From Devosia sp. Leaf420 (lineage in GTDB: Bacteria > Pseudomonadota > Alphaproteobacteria > Rhizobiales > Devosiaceae): a stretch of 64,000 bases of DNA. The notes beneath the pieces were generated by a model. It was given only the letters and a program-made list of their open reading frames with translations, ran no database searches and was not told the origin of the DNA. The stretch is taken from the NCBI RefSeq assembly GCF_001425445.1, contig NZ_LMQU01000009.1, positions 513,817 through 577,816 on the forward strand, given 5' to 3'. Position numbers and translations under genes: made by a program. Below are positions 1 to 10,821 of this stretch, in pieces (position 1 is the stretch's first letter; each line of letters starts with the position of its first letter).

Positions 1-48
1 CAGGGCAATACCCACGGCGACGAGAAGCGCAATCCCTATAAAGATCAT
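1..48 (-). CDS. N-terminus of a membrane protein, cut by window edge
   Basis: An ATG at 46-48 on the minus strand opens a frame that runs off the left edge after 16 codons, reading MIFIGIALLVAVGIAL. A GGAGC ribosome-binding site lies about 10 bases upstream (59-63). The stretch is entirely hydrophobic, so it is a signal anchor or first membrane helix. It diverges from cobT, which could suggest a cobalamin or transport role, but 16 residues are too few to name a family. Confidence 0.5.
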   Translation of the reverse strand, partial: MIFIGIALLVAVGIAL

Positions 49-233
49 CGTCGTCGTCGCTCCGTTGGCCTATGCCTATGGATTAAGGGGAGCAGCGCGG
101 CCATTTCAAGGCTTGGCAGCAGCGAAGTTCCCCCGCCTTAACGCCGCAGGCACGCCTCGGCTCCAGTCTCAATTGCATTCGGCGCGGTTCTGAGCAACAA
201 GTCCGCACCAATCGCCCTTCACCGGACTGCCCC

Positions 234-1256
234 ATGCCTGCGCTCAATCCCGCCTTTGCCGATATTCTCGAACTGCTGATGGCTGTGCCGGATGGGGACG
301 AAGCGGCCGTGGCGGCCGTGCGCGAACGCGATGCGGATTTGACCAAACCGGCAGGCTCGCTCGGTCGTCTCGAACAGCTCGTCGAGTTCCTCGCGCGCTG
401 GCAGCACCGGAAAGTGCCGCGTCTCGATAATCCCATGGTCACGGTCTTTGCCGCCAATCACGGTGTCGCGGCGCAGGACGTGTCGGATTTCGCCCAGGAA
501 ATGACCGCCGAAATGGTCGCCAATTTCACCAATGGCGGCGCGGCCATTTCGCAGATTTGCGCTCTCCACGAAATCAACCTGCGCGTATTCGAACTCGCGC
601 TCGAGCTCCCCACCGCAGACATCACCCAAGCCGCCGCGCTCGACGATCAGATGTGCGCCGCCACCATTGCCTATGGCATGGAAGCGGTCGCTGGTAAGCC
701 CGATCTTATCGGCCTCGGCGATATGGGCATCGGCAACACCACCGTCGCCGCCGCCATTTTTGCCGCGCTCTATGGTGGCACCGGCGCTAATTGGGTCGGG
801 CAGGGCTCCGGCAGCCATGACGCACACCGCGCCAATAAGATCGACGCCGTCGACCTGGCCCTCGCCTTCCACGCCGGCCAGCTCGATCATCCGCTCGCCA
901 TTCTGGCCCGCGTCGGCGGCCGCGAGATCGCTGCCATCCTCGGCGCCCTGATCGCTGCACGCCACCAGAAAGTCCCTGTCGTTATCGATGGCTATGTAGC
1001 AACCGCCGCTGCCGCCATTGCCCATGCGGTCAACCCCGAAGCTATCGACCACTGCCTATTCGCACACGTCGCCGACGAAGGCGCCCACGCACAGGTGCTC
1101 GAACGCCTCGGCAAGAAGCCGCTGCTCAATCTCGGAATTTATCTCGGCGAAGGCACGGGCGCAGCGCTCGGCGTCGTCCTGATCAAGACGGCGCTCCACC
1201 TCCACACCAATATGGCGACCTTCGAAAGCGCGTCGGTCAGTCGGCCGCTGGCGTGA
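234..1256 (+). CDS. cobT: nicotinate-nucleotide--dimethylbenzimidazole phosphoribosyltransferase CobT
   Basis: CobT transfers phosphoribose from nicotinate mononucleotide to 5,6-dimethylbenzimidazole to give alpha-ribazole phosphate, part of the lower ligand of cobalamin. The 340-residue protein has the usual family length. Visible motifs are LTKPAGSLGRLE near residue 36, the AANHGV loop near residue 75 (many relatives have GDHGV), GIGNTT near residue 165, and a C-terminal LGEGTGAA that carries the conserved catalytic glutamate region. It is probably a single gene here; no other cobalamin gene is visible. Its last bases overlap the 3' end of the convergent DUF6683 gene by about 20 bases. Confidence 0.95.
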   Translation: MPALNPAFADILELLMAVPDGDEAAVAAVRERDADLTKPAGSLGRLEQLVEFLARWQHRKVPRLDNPMVTVFAANHGVAAQDVSDFAQEMTAEMVANFTNGGAAISQICALHEINLRVFELALELPTADITQAAALDDQMCAATIAYGMEAVAGKPDLIGLGDMGIGNTTVAAAIFAALYGGTGANWVGQGSGSHDAHRANKIDAVDLALAFHAGQLDHPLAILARVGGREIAAILGALIAARHQKVPVVIDGYVATAAAAIAHAVNPEAIDHCLFAHVADEGAHAQVLERLGKKPLLNLGIYLGEGTGAALGVVLIKTALHLHTNMATFESASVSRPLA

Positions 1257-1869
1257 CAGGTCGTACCCTTGGCATGAACCCCTCTGAGCCGGGCTCAAGG
1301 GTCAAGAGATCGACGCCCATTTCCTGACGGAAGCGGGTGGCCGAGGCGAGGGCTAGCCTGCCGAGGGTTGCCACATCCTTGCTGGCCATCGCCTGGTTCA
1401 GCGCTGCATGCTCGACGAGGAATTTGAGGATATATCCCTCAGCCATTTCCTGCCGCTGCAGATTGTCGAGCGTGCGAAAACTTGCATCATTCGCCATGGC
1501 CGCGGCGATTTGCGCCCGTACTGGTCTGTTGTCGATCTTGCTGTTGTAGCGGGCATTGGCAGTCACCCAATTGAGTACCCAATAGGCGGTCAACGCATCG
1601 GCCACATTGCCGGTCTTTAGCCCGTCCTTGGCCACCAGATCCTGCCAGATTTCCAGCGCGGGTCGCTCGGCAAACGCTGCCGCAAGACTATTGCGCACCT
1701 CGACGCCGACCGACCAGCGAACCGAGTCGAGGAATTGGCGCTGGATACGCGCCGATATGATCGTTGAAGGCGGATAGCTGGTGTCGAAAACCTGGACCGG
1801 TTTCTCCTGCGCAAAGGCGAGGGTCGGGAGCAGGATCAACAACGACAAGAACCGAGCAAGCGACTTCAA
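1237..1869 (-). CDS. secreted DUF6683 family protein
   Basis: I recognise the DUF6683 pattern: a NVADA motif (KTGNVADALTAYW) followed by a helical stretch with LDNLQRQEMAEGYI. Function is unknown. The best start is the TTG at 1867-1869, because it gives a clean signal peptide (LKSLARFLSLLILLPTLAFA, cleaved before QEKP) and has an AGGGG ribosome-binding site just upstream. A longer frame starts at another TTG (1942-1944) that overlaps the stop of the histidine kinase as TTGA, but it would place 25 extra residues before the signal peptide. It is probably cotranscribed with the kinase. The 3' end overlaps cobT. Confidence 0.75.
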   Translation of the reverse strand: MKSLARFLSLLILLPTLAFAQEKPVQVFDTSYPPSTIISARIQRQFLDSVRWSVGVEVRNSLAAAFAERPALEIWQDLVAKDGLKTGNVADALTAYWVLNWVTANARYNSKIDNRPVRAQIAAAMANDASFRTLDNLQRQEMAEGYILKFLVEHAALNQAMASKDVATLGRLALASATRFRQEMGVDLLTLEPGSEGFMPRVRPVTPAAD

Positions 1870-1940
1870 ATTCGATACCCCTATCTGGACCGCAATGGAG
1901 GGCCCGATAGGGGCAAATTTGAGACGCCAAATGCTCGGTT

Positions 1941-3464
<1,524 letters not shown>

Positions 3465-3633
3465 GAACGGTACTCATTACTAAACCACGCAGTAACAACG
3501 GGTCACTGCTACGCTCGCTGCCAACGTAGTCAGGGCGTGGTTAACATGACGTGAAACTGGAACGCCGCATCTGCGTTACCTGCTGCGGACGATCGTACGT
3601 CCACCAGAAGTCATATGATAAGTCGACGAAGCA

Positions 3634-3693
3634 ATTTTATTGCGCAATGTAAGTCCTTATGGCAGTTTCCGCTGCGCGAATGCCCAATAAAAT
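3634..3693. promoter_or_regulatory. long-spaced inverted repeat upstream of the Lrp gene
   Basis: The 9-bp arms ATTTTATTG (3634-3642) and CAATAAAAT (3685-3693) are exact reverse complements separated by 42 bases. A smaller perfect palindrome, ATTGCGCAAT, overlaps the left arm (3639-3648). AT-rich, widely spaced sites just before the gene are typical of Lrp/AsnC autoregulation, where DNA wraps an octamer. The role as an operator is inferred. Confidence 0.45.
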
Positions 3694-3730
3694 CGCTGCA
3701 AGAAAAATCTGATTTCGCCGAGAGGGCCGG

Positions 3731-4216
3731 ATGGCACTGGATAAGATCGACCGCAAGATACTGACGCTGCTCCAAAAAGACGCCACAATGCCCGTCGCCG
3801 AGATCGGTCGCAAAGTTGGCTTGTCGACCACCCCTTGCTGGCGCCGTATTCAGAAGATGGAAGAAGACGGCGTCATTCAGCGTCGCGTTGCGGTGCTCGA
3901 CCCCAATAAGGTCAATGTCGGCGTCACCGTTTTTGTCTCGGTCAAGACCAACGAGCACAATGAAGCCTGGATGCGCAAATTCTCCGGCGTGATCGATGAA
4001 TTCCCCGAGGTGGTCGAATTTTATCGCATGAGCGGCGATGTCGATTATCTCATGCGCGTCGTCGTGCCCGACATTCAGGCCTATGATACGTTTTACAAGC
4101 GCCTCATCAGCAAGATCAATCTGACCGATGTCAGCTCCGCTTTTGCCATGGGCCAGATCAAGTACACGACAGCCCTGCCGCTCGACTTCGCCATAGTCGT
4201 GGACGACGACAAGTAA
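3731..4216 (+). CDS. Lrp/AsnC family transcriptional regulator
   Basis: A 161-residue regulator with an N-terminal winged helix-turn-helix (LDKIDRKILTLLQKDATMPV, then LSTTPCWRRIQKMEEDGVI) and a C-terminal RAM/AsnC ligand-binding domain (SGDVDYLMRVVVPDIQAYD). Proteins of this family usually sense amino acids and repress or activate nearby amino-acid genes. Here the next gene, 3 bases downstream, encodes a VOC protein, so the two are almost certainly cotranscribed. An AT-rich inverted repeat in the upstream region may be its own binding site. The effector cannot be predicted. Confidence 0.93.
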   Translation: MALDKIDRKILTLLQKDATMPVAEIGRKVGLSTTPCWRRIQKMEEDGVIQRRVAVLDPNKVNVGVTVFVSVKTNEHNEAWMRKFSGVIDEFPEVVEFYRMSGDVDYLMRVVVPDIQAYDTFYKRLISKINLTDVSSAFAMGQIKYTTALPLDFAIVVDDDK

Positions 4217-4219
4217 GCC

Positions 4220-4624
4220 ATGCTCATTGCCTTTGAACATGTTGGTATGACCGTGTCGAACATGGATCGGGCGGTCGCATTCTATTGCGACCTGCTCGGG
4301 CTCACGCTCGCACAACGCAATAAGGTTGATCGTGGTGAGATCGGCTTTTTCGATACCGGCGCCGGCATGCTCGAAGTCTTTGCGCCCGATGCGGCCACCG
4401 TCGACCGCTTCCGCGACGTGCCTCTCCACGAAGCCGGCATCCGCCACTTGACCTTCGCCTATTCAGATTTGGCCAAGGTGCTCGGGCGCCTTGAAGCTGC
4501 CGGTGTCGAGGTGATCGAAGGACCACGTGGCGCTCGCAATACGCCACTGATCAAACAGCTCGCTTTCGTGCGCGATCCCGACGGCATCATGGTGGAACTG
4601 ATCGAGCGCGGTGAAGGGCGCTAG
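4220..4624 (+). CDS. VOC (glyoxalase/dioxygenase fold) family protein
   Basis: A 134-residue protein with two betaalphabetabetabeta modules of the vicinal oxygen chelate fold. Candidate metal ligands are His7 (FEHVGMTV), the Glu of MLEVF, the His of IRHLTF and the Glu of MVELIE near the C-terminus, the same order as in glyoxalase I and methylmalonyl-CoA epimerase. The sequence VRDPDGIMVELIE is characteristic. It follows the Lrp gene at 3 bases and may be regulated by it. Its exact substrate is unknown. Confidence 0.85.
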   Translation: MLIAFEHVGMTVSNMDRAVAFYCDLLGLTLAQRNKVDRGEIGFFDTGAGMLEVFAPDAATVDRFRDVPLHEAGIRHLTFAYSDLAKVLGRLEAAGVEVIEGPRGARNTPLIKQLAFVRDPDGIMVELIERGEGR

Positions 4625-4625
4625 G

Positions 4626-5639
4626 CTATCCGCCGGTGACGCTCATATGCCGCGCAACCGCCGGCGCCGGTGCGTTGCGATCAATGACGAAGTCATGCCC
4701 CTTGGGCTTGATCAGCATCGCATGGTCGAGTGCCGCATCGAGCCCCGCCCGACCCCCATCGCGCAATGCGTCGCGCAGGTTCACCTGATCATCCTGCCCA
4801 AGGCAGAGGAAGAGCTGGCCGGTCGCCGTCAGCCGCACCCGATTGCAGCTTTCGCAGAAATTGTGGCTCATTGGCGTGATGAAGCCGAGCACGCCGCCCG
4901 TTTCCGCCACATGGTCATAGCGCGCCGGTCCGCCGGTCTTTTTGGCTAATCGTGTCAGGGTGTACCGGTTCGCGAGACGCTCATGCAACTCTCGCAGCGG
5001 CAGATAGGTGTCAACACGGTCTAGCCCGACTTCACCGAGCGGCATGCCCTCGATTAGCGTTAGGCCCATGCCGCGCCCATGCGCCCAGGCCATCATCGGC
5101 TCGATCTCGTCATCATTGACGCCGCGCATCGCCACCATATTGATCTTGAGGCTCAGCCCCCCAGCCTGTGCTGCATCAATTCCGGCCATCACGTCAGCCA
5201 GCCGCCCGCGCCGTGTAATGGTCGCAAAACGCTCCGCATTGAGCGTATCGAGCGATACATTGATCCGCCGGACACCCGCTGCAAACAAGCCTTCAGCATG
5301 CTTTGCCAATTGGCTGCCATTGGTCGTGATCGTCAGCTCTTCGAGCCCCGATCCGATCCGCTCACCCAGCGTCCCCACCAAATCCATGATGTCGCGCCGC
5401 ACCAACGGTTCGCCGCCCGTCAGCCTGATCTTGGTCGTTCCCCGCGCTATAAAGGCCGAAGCGATCGTCTCGACCTCTTCAAAGCTCAGCACATCCTTCT
5501 TGGGCAGAAAAACCATGTCCTCCGCCATGCAATAGACACAGCGAAAATCGCAGCGATCCGTCACCGAAATGCGCAGATAGCTGATGGTTCGGCCAAAAGT
5601 GTCGACCAGCGGACGTTTGGGAGCGAAAGGCGCGTTCAT
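4626..5639 (-). CDS. moaA: GTP 3',8-cyclase MoaA (molybdenum cofactor)
   Basis: MoaA is a radical SAM enzyme that converts GTP to 3',8-cyclo-GTP, the first step of molybdopterin synthesis. From the chosen ATG (5637-5639, protein [17 protein letters not shown]) the SAM cluster cysteines are C30, C34 and C37 (CDFRCVYC). The C-terminal cluster is [20 protein letters not shown], and the protein ends in the conserved diglycine (MSVTGG). A longer frame begins 24 residues upstream, but that extension is not family-like. It is convergent with the VOC gene; the two stop codons almost touch. Confidence 0.95.
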   Translation of the reverse strand: MNAPFAPKRPLVDTFGRTISYLRISVTDRCDFRCVYCMAEDMVFLPKKDVLSFEEVETIASAFIARGTTKIRLTGGEPLVRRDIMDLVGTLGERIGSGLEELTITTNGSQLAKHAEGLFAAGVRRINVSLDTLNAERFATITRRGRLADVMAGIDAAQAGGLSLKINMVAMRGVNDDEIEPMMAWAHGRGMGLTLIEGMPLGEVGLDRVDTYLPLRELHERLANRYTLTRLAKKTGGPARYDHVAETGGVLGFITPMSHNFCESCNRVRLTATGQLFLCLGQDDQVNLRDALRDGGRAGLDAALDHAMLIKPKGHDFVIDRNAPAPAVARHMSVTGG

Positions 5640-5710
5640 GGCTTCAATGTAAGCGGTGCCGCATGAGATGGAAACCATGGTCGAGCAATGTTGTTGCCCC
5701 GGACAAAACA

Positions 5711-5734
5711 AAAGGGCCGCCGAAGCGACCCTTT
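5711..5734 (-). terminator. rho-independent terminator of the L,D-transpeptidase gene
   Basis: On the minus strand a stem AAAGGGTCGC / GCGGCCCTTT closes a TTCG tetraloop and is followed by TTTTGTTTTGT. It lies 22 bases after the stop of the L,D-transpeptidase gene and just before moaA. Confidence 0.8.
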
Positions 5735-5755
5735 CAATTCCTTAGTCCATCAACC

Positions 5756-6346
5756 TTAGTGGTTGACGACGATCGTCGCGCCAACCTTGACGCGCTCATA
5801 GAGGTCCGCGACGTCATCATTGGTCAGGCGGATACAGCCCGACGAGACGGCCTGGCCGATCGACCAGGGCTCGGACGTGCCGTGCACACGGTAAAGCGTC
5901 GAGCCGATGTAAAGTGCGCGGGCGCCGAGCGGATTTTCCGGGCCGCCAGGCATATAGGCCGGAAGGTCAGGGACGCGCTTGCGCATGGCGGCAGGCGGAG
6001 TCCAGCCGGGCCATTCGGCCTTGCGGGTGATCCGGTGCGTGCCGGACCAGGTGAAGCCATCGCGGCCGACGCCGATGCCATAGCGCAGCGCCTTACCGTC
6101 TTCGAGCACGAGATACAGGCGGCGTTCGCCGGTCTCGACAACGATCGTGCCGACTTTATAGTTCGTCACATAGTCGACGAGCTCTTTCTTGATCGGGCTG
6201 CCGCCACGACGCGGGGTGGTGACGACCTTTTCTTCCCACGTATTCGTATCGGTGTTGTAGACGGTTACAGCCCGGCTCTGCGCAGTCATCGAAAGCGCCA
6301 CCAGGACCGACAGACACACGGCCATTGCCGCTCTCGAAAACTTCAT
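5756..6346 (-). CDS. L,D-transpeptidase (YkuD/ErfK family)
   Basis: A 196-residue exported enzyme. It opens with a signal peptide (MKFSRAAMAVCLSVLVALS, cleaved near SRA). The YkuD domain covers roughly residues 65-195 and ends in the catalytic signature HGTSEPWSIG...SSGCIRL, with His155 and nucleophile Cys171. Such enzymes form 3-3 peptidoglycan cross-links or attach outer-membrane proteins to peptidoglycan; rhizobial genomes carry many paralogues, so the specific role is open. It is monocistronic by context, with its own terminator. Confidence 0.92.
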   Translation of the reverse strand: MKFSRAAMAVCLSVLVALSMTAQSRAVTVYNTDTNTWEEKVVTTPRRGGSPIKKELVDYVTNYKVGTIVVETGERRLYLVLEDGKALRYGIGVGRDGFTWSGTHRITRKAEWPGWTPPAAMRKRVPDLPAYMPGGPENPLGARALYIGSTLYRVHGTSEPWSIGQAVSSGCIRLTNDDVADLYERVKVGATIVVNH

Positions 6347-6594
6347 GCTCGTCCAGGCCTCTGAAAGTTCGGCGGCGGTTGATTCGCGTGCCGTAAGTAA
6401 TGCCGCTATTTACATTTCTCAATTCTAGGCGAGAAGTCTTAACAGTCACCTTTTGGCCACATAAATGGCGGGTACGCCACACTCTGTTGCGCGGAGGTGA
6501 CAGTGCGTGTTCACCAATGATCCAGACCGGCGCTGCGCAAGGGTTGACAGCGGGGCAGGGGAGCTTGCATCACCCTTGGCCAAAGTGAGGAAAA

Positions 6595-7293
6595 ATGTCC
6601 GAAGACCTCAAACGCGAAGCCGCACGCCGTGCGCTTGAAGATGTTCGCCCCGGCATGCGCCTTGGCCTCGGCACTGGCTCGACCGCCCGCCACTTCGTTG
6701 ACCTGCTCGGCGAGCGCGTCGCGCAGGGACTCGATGTCATCTGCGTGCCGACATCCGAAGTCACTGCCGAGCAGGCACGCGGCCTCGGCATTCCGCTGTC
6801 CGATCTCGATCGTCTTGGCCGCATCGACCTCACCGTCGATGGTGCCGATGAACTCGATGCCAATCTCAATCTGATCAAGGGCGGTGGCGGCGCGCTGTTG
6901 CGCGAAAAGATCGTTGCCGCCGCGTCGAGCACCATGATCGTCATTGCCGATAGCTCCAAGGTCGTCGACACGCTGGGGCGCTTTCCTTTGCCCATCGAGG
7001 TCAATCGTTTCGGCCTTGGCGCTACCCGCGCCCTTGTTGCCGAAACGCTCAAGGCGCACGGTGCCGAGGGTGCTCTCAAGCTGCGCGGCGAAGACAAGGG
7101 CGAAGTCTTCGTGACCGATGGTGGACACCTGATCCTCGATGCTTTTTTTGGCCGCATTTCGCAGCCAGAAGCGCTGTCACGCGATCTGCTCGATATTCCG
7201 GGAGTAGTCCAGCATGGGCTCTTCCTCAATATGTGCAGCAAAGCTTATGTGGCGGCGCCTGATGGCGTAAAAACACTTCTCAAGGGCAACTGA
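6595..7293 (+). CDS. rpiA: ribose-5-phosphate isomerase A
   Basis: RpiA interconverts ribose 5-phosphate and ribulose 5-phosphate in the pentose phosphate pathway. The 232-residue length is standard. Motifs are GLGTGSTA (phosphate loop, residue ~22), TVDGADELD (catalytic acid region, ~81) and [11 protein letters not shown] (~96). The start ATG follows a GTGAGGAAAA ribosome-binding site. A possible -35 (TTGACA, 6544-6549) lies upstream, but I see no convincing -10. The DUF2059 gene follows after about 35 bases and may be cotranscribed. Confidence 0.96.
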   Translation: MSEDLKREAARRALEDVRPGMRLGLGTGSTARHFVDLLGERVAQGLDVICVPTSEVTAEQARGLGIPLSDLDRLGRIDLTVDGADELDANLNLIKGGGGALLREKIVAAASSTMIVIADSSKVVDTLGRFPLPIEVNRFGLGATRALVAETLKAHGAEGALKLRGEDKGEVFVTDGGHLILDAFFGRISQPEALSRDLLDIPGVVQHGLFLNMCSKAYVAAPDGVKTLLKGN

Positions 7294-7327
7294 CCTCAAG
7301 CCCGCAACTGAAGACATGGGGAACCGG

Positions 7328-7843
7328 ATGAACATGGATTTTATGCGCGGCGCCAAGGCGATCTTCGCCGCAGTCGTCACTGCCGGCATGATCGGTCTGG
7401 CCGCTCCTGCTTTCGCGCAGGAAGTTGCGCCTGAGCAGTTGGCGCTCGCCCGCAAATATATCGATCTGACCGATCGTGGTGCTGTTTACGAAGTGACTGT
7501 CGTCGAAACCGGCGTGCGCACCATGCAGCAGATCGTGCAGCAGAATCCGGAAATCATCGATCAGACGAACGCCGCGATCACCAAGGTCATCGAGGAATAT
7601 CGCGGCCGCAAGGGCGAACTGCTCGATCAGTTTGCGCGTGTCTATGCGCTGCGCTTCACCATGGAAGAGCTTCAGCAGATCGTGACCTTCTATGAATCGC
7701 CGACCGGCGCGAAGCTGGCTCAGGCCAATTCCGAACTGAACACGGATTTGCAGCGCGTCATGCAGGTTTTCTCGGGTAACCTGCAGCGCGAATTCTTCGC
7801 CAAGGTTCGTGCCGAACTCCGCGCTCAGAATATCGAGCTCTGA
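7328..7843 (+). CDS. secreted DUF2059 family protein
   Basis: The protein has a signal peptide (AIFAAVVTAGMIGLAAPAFA, cleaved before QEVAP) and an all-helical DUF2059 domain in the C-terminal half (LRFTMEELQQIVTFYESPTG, then an amphipathic helix containing MQVF). Function is unknown; the family is common in periplasm-facing proteins of Proteobacteria. I prefer the ATG at 7328, which has GGGGA just upstream, over the ATG at 7316. It sits behind rpiA and ends in a strong terminator, so rpiA and this gene probably form one transcript. Confidence 0.88.
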   Translation: MNMDFMRGAKAIFAAVVTAGMIGLAAPAFAQEVAPEQLALARKYIDLTDRGAVYEVTVVETGVRTMQQIVQQNPEIIDQTNAAITKVIEEYRGRKGELLDQFARVYALRFTMEELQQIVTFYESPTGAKLAQANSELNTDLQRVMQVFSGNLQREFFAKVRAELRAQNIEL

Positions 7844-7866
7844 TCGATCTGACGTTTGAATACCGG

Positions 7867-7893
7867 CCCCGCCCTTGTGCGGGGTCTTTTTTT
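7867..7893 (+). terminator. rho-independent terminator after DUF2059 gene
   Basis: The stem CCCCGC / GCGGGG with a 6-base loop is followed by TCTTTTTTT. It lies about 24 bases after the stop codon. Confidence 0.9.
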
Positions 7894-7902
7894 GTCAGCA
7901 AG

Positions 7903-7931
7903 ATAGATTATCTATATCGTTAGATTACGAT
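7903..7931. promoter_or_regulatory. two adjacent inverted repeats upstream of gor
   Basis: ATAGAT-T-ATCTAT (7903-7915) is a perfect palindrome. It is followed directly by ATCGT-N6-ACGAT (7916-7931). Both lie in the roughly 50 bases between the upstream terminator and the gor start, where a promoter must be. The ATAG...CTAT halves recall LysR/OxyR-type sites, but the spacing does not fit OxyR exactly. The binding protein is unknown. Confidence 0.4.
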
Positions 7932-7948
7932 GAAGCATGGGGGCGAGC

Positions 7949-9325
7949 ATGGCTTATGATTATGATCTCTTGGTAATCGGGGCTGGCTCTGGCGGCGTCC
8001 GCGCCGCCCGTATGGCTGCCACCTATGGCGCCAAGGTCGCGATCATCGAGGAATTCCGCGTCGGCGGCACCTGTGTCATCCGCGGCTGCGTGCCGAAAAA
8101 GCTCTATGTTTATGCATCCCGCTTTTCCGATCAGTTCGATCTCGCGCCCAGCTTCGGCTGGCAGGTCGAGGCGAGCTTCGATTGGCCGACCCTGGTCGCC
8201 GCCAAGGAAAAAGAAATCACCCGGCTCGAATCCGCCTATACGGCCAATCTCGAAAAGCCGGGCGTCGAAATCATCAGGGATCGCGCCGTCGTCACCGGGC
8301 CCAATAGCCTGCGCCTCACGGGTTCAGGTCGTGAACTCACGGCTGAGCGCTTGTTGATAGCAACCGGGTCTCACCCCTTCATTCCCGAAGTGCCCGGCGC
8401 CGAATTCGGCATCACCTCTAATGAGGCCTTCGATCTTCCGACGCTTCCCAAGACCATCCTCATCGAGGGCGGCGGCTACATCGCTGTGGAATTTGCGACC
8501 ATCTTTGCCGGTCTCGGCGTCGATACGACCCTGATCTATCGCGGCGATTGCATCCTGCGCGGCTTTGACGAAGACATGCGCCGTGGTCTTGAAGCCGCGC
8601 TCACCACCCGTGGCGTGCGCACTATCTATCAAGCCACTATCGCTTCGCTCGCCAAGGCTGGCGACAAGGTCCAGGCGACCCTGAGCGACGGCATCACTGC
8701 GCCATTCGATGTCGTCATGTTCGCCACCGGGCGCCGCGCCAACACCACTGGCCTTGGCCTTGAAACCGCAGGCGTCAAACTCAACGACAATGGCAGCATC
8801 GCCGTCGACGCCTATTCGCAGTCTTCGACCCCCTCGATCTATGCTGTCGGCGACGTCACGGGCCGCGCGCAATTGACTCCCGTTGCGATCCGCGAAGGCT
8901 GGTACTTTGCCGAGACCGTCTACAACAACAATCCGCAGAAGGTCGATTATTCGCTGATCCCGACGGCCGTCTTCAGCGAGCCTGAGATTGGCGTTGTGGG
9001 CCTCACCGAGGAAGAAGCCGCCACCCATGGCGATGTCGACGTCTACCTCGCGCGCTTCCGTCCCATGCAGAATACGCTCTCGACCCGCACCGAGCGCATG
9101 GTGATGAAGCTCATCACCGAAAAGGACGAAGGCAAGGTCCTCGGCGTCCACATCTTTGGTCCCGGCGCAGGTGAAATGATCCAGCTTGTCGGCGTCGCCA
9201 TGAGCATGGGTGCGACCAAAAAAGACCTCGATCGCACCATCGCGCTCCACCCTACGGCGGCCGAAGAACTCGTGACCTTCAAATCGCCGAGCTACACTTA
9301 TCGCGACTGCAAGAAGGTGGGGTAG
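7949..9325 (+). CDS. gor: glutathione-disulfide reductase
   Basis: A cytosolic FAD flavoprotein that reduces oxidised glutathione with NADPH. From the preferred ATG (MAYDYDLLVIGAGSGG) it has the FAD dinucleotide fold at the N-terminus, redox cysteines C42 and C47 in GGTCVIRGCVPKK, an NADPH-binding fold (EGGGYIAVEFA) and the dimer interface ending in HPTAAEE, with the catalytic base His. The GGTCVIRGCVPKK wording separates it from lipoamide dehydrogenase. An ATG four codons upstream is less likely. Two inverted repeats precede the gene and could give redox control. Confidence 0.95.
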   Translation: MAYDYDLLVIGAGSGGVRAARMAATYGAKVAIIEEFRVGGTCVIRGCVPKKLYVYASRFSDQFDLAPSFGWQVEASFDWPTLVAAKEKEITRLESAYTANLEKPGVEIIRDRAVVTGPNSLRLTGSGRELTAERLLIATGSHPFIPEVPGAEFGITSNEAFDLPTLPKTILIEGGGYIAVEFATIFAGLGVDTTLIYRGDCILRGFDEDMRRGLEAALTTRGVRTIYQATIASLAKAGDKVQATLSDGITAPFDVVMFATGRRANTTGLGLETAGVKLNDNGSIAVDAYSQSSTPSIYAVGDVTGRAQLTPVAIREGWYFAETVYNNNPQKVDYSLIPTAVFSEPEIGVVGLTEEEAATHGDVDVYLARFRPMQNTLSTRTERMVMKLITEKDEGKVLGVHIFGPGAGEMIQLVGVAMSMGATKKDLDRTIALHPTAAEELVTFKSPSYTYRDCKKVG

Positions 9326-9414
9326 ACGGCAAAGCCTGGTTTGGACTTGGCAGCCCGTGTAGGTATTGCTAGACCGCCCCAACCCGCAAGATGCCCCGCG
9401 TGAGCGAGATGACC

Positions 9415-10791
9415 ATGACCACTTGGACCCCCAGCAGCTGGCGCGAAAAGCCTGTTCTTCAGGTTCCCGCCTATCCCGATGCCGCTGCCTTGGCTGAGGC
9501 CGAGCGTCAACTCGCTTCGTTCCCGCCGCTGGTTTTTGCCGGCGAGGCGCGTGAACTCAAGTCTCGCCTCGCGGCCGTTGCCCGCGGCGAAGCCTTCCTG
9601 CTCCAAGGGGGCGATTGCGCCGAAAGCTTCGCCGAGCATGGCGCGGACCATATCCGCGACTTCTTCCGCGTCTTTCTGCAGATGGCGGTGGTCCTGACCC
9701 ATGGCGGCTCGAAGCCCGTGGTGAAGGTCGGCCGCGTCGCCGGCCAATTCGCCAAGCCCCGGTCCGCCGATACCGAAACCATCGAAGGCGTCGAGCTACC
9801 GAGCTATCGCGGCGACATCATCAACGCCATCGAGTTCACCGAAGCCGCGCGCGTACCCGATCCCGATCGCATGCTGCAGGCCTATCGCCAGTCGGCCGCG
9901 ACGCTGAACCTGCTTCGCGCCTTCTCCATGGGTGGTTATGCCGAACTGACTCGCATCCACGAATGGACCATGGGCTTCATGAAGGGGTCCAACTGGAACG
10001 TCCGCTTCGAGGAAGTCGCTCGCAAGATCGATGACGCCATCACCTTCATGTCGGCGCTCGGTCTCAATCCGGACAATACGCCCGCTCTCAAGCAGACAAG
10101 CTTTTACACCAGCCACGAAGCCCTGCTGCTCGGTTATGAAGAGTCGCTGACACGTCGCGATTCCATCTCCAACAATTTTTATGCGACGTCTGGCCATATG
10201 CTTTGGATCGGGGACCGTACCCGCCAGCCTGATGGCGCGCATGTCGAATACTTCGCCGGCATCCACAATCCCATCGGCATCAAGTGCGGCCCAAGCCTTG
10301 CCAATGACGATCTCCTACGCCTCCTTGATCGGCTAAACCCGACCGACGAAGCCGGCCGCATCACGCTGATCTCGCGCTTCGGCGCCGATAAGGTGCACGA
10401 ACACCTGCCGCGTCTCGTCGAAACCGTCCAAAAGGCAGGCCGCACCGTCGTCTGGTGCTGTGACCCTATGCACGGCAATACGATCAAGGCCTCGACCGGC
10501 TACAAGACCCGCCCCTTCGATCGCGTCCTCACCGAAGTGCGCAACTTCTTCGAAGTGCACCGCGAAATGGGCACCTATGCTGGCGGCGTCCACATCGAAA
10601 TGACCGGCGACGATGTCACTGAATGCGTCGGTGGTCTGTCGGCCGTGACTGAAACGACGCTGGCTGATCGCTACAACACCTATTGCGACCCTCGCCTCAA
10701 TGCCAGCCAGGCGCTGGAGCTGGCTTTCCTCGTCGCCGAGGAAGTGCACGCCCAGAAGCCGCCCGCCCAGCGGCGGCTTGCGGGCGAATAG
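9415..10791 (+). CDS. 3-deoxy-7-phosphoheptulonate synthase, class II
   Basis: This enzyme condenses phosphoenolpyruvate and erythrose 4-phosphate, the first step of the shikimate pathway. It is the plant-like class II type, as usual in Rhizobiales: [19 protein letters not shown] at the N-terminus, [25 protein letters not shown] phosphate-binding residues, and [11 protein letters not shown] with the metal-binding Cys/His region. The ATG at 9415 matches the family N-terminus; ATGs at 9391 and 9409 would add a few residues. It is followed by a terminator and so is probably monocistronic. Confidence 0.94.
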   Translation: MTTWTPSSWREKPVLQVPAYPDAAALAEAERQLASFPPLVFAGEARELKSRLAAVARGEAFLLQGGDCAESFAEHGADHIRDFFRVFLQMAVVLTHGGSKPVVKVGRVAGQFAKPRSADTETIEGVELPSYRGDIINAIEFTEAARVPDPDRMLQAYRQSAATLNLLRAFSMGGYAELTRIHEWTMGFMKGSNWNVRFEEVARKIDDAITFMSALGLNPDNTPALKQTSFYTSHEALLLGYEESLTRRDSISNNFYATSGHMLWIGDRTRQPDGAHVEYFAGIHNPIGIKCGPSLANDDLLRLLDRLNPTDEAGRITLISRFGADKVHEHLPRLVETVQKAGRTVVWCCDPMHGNTIKASTGYKTRPFDRVLTEVRNFFEVHREMGTYAGGVHIEMTGDDVTECVGGLSAVTETTLADRYNTYCDPRLNASQALELAFLVAEEVHAQKPPAQRRLAGE

Positions 10792-10821
10792 ACCAGCGCC
10801 AAGAGTGAACTTGAGAGGCGG

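Noticed and set aside
49..233. Cobalamin riboswitch before cobT
   Set aside because: I could not find the conserved B12-box or kissing-loop pattern in this region.
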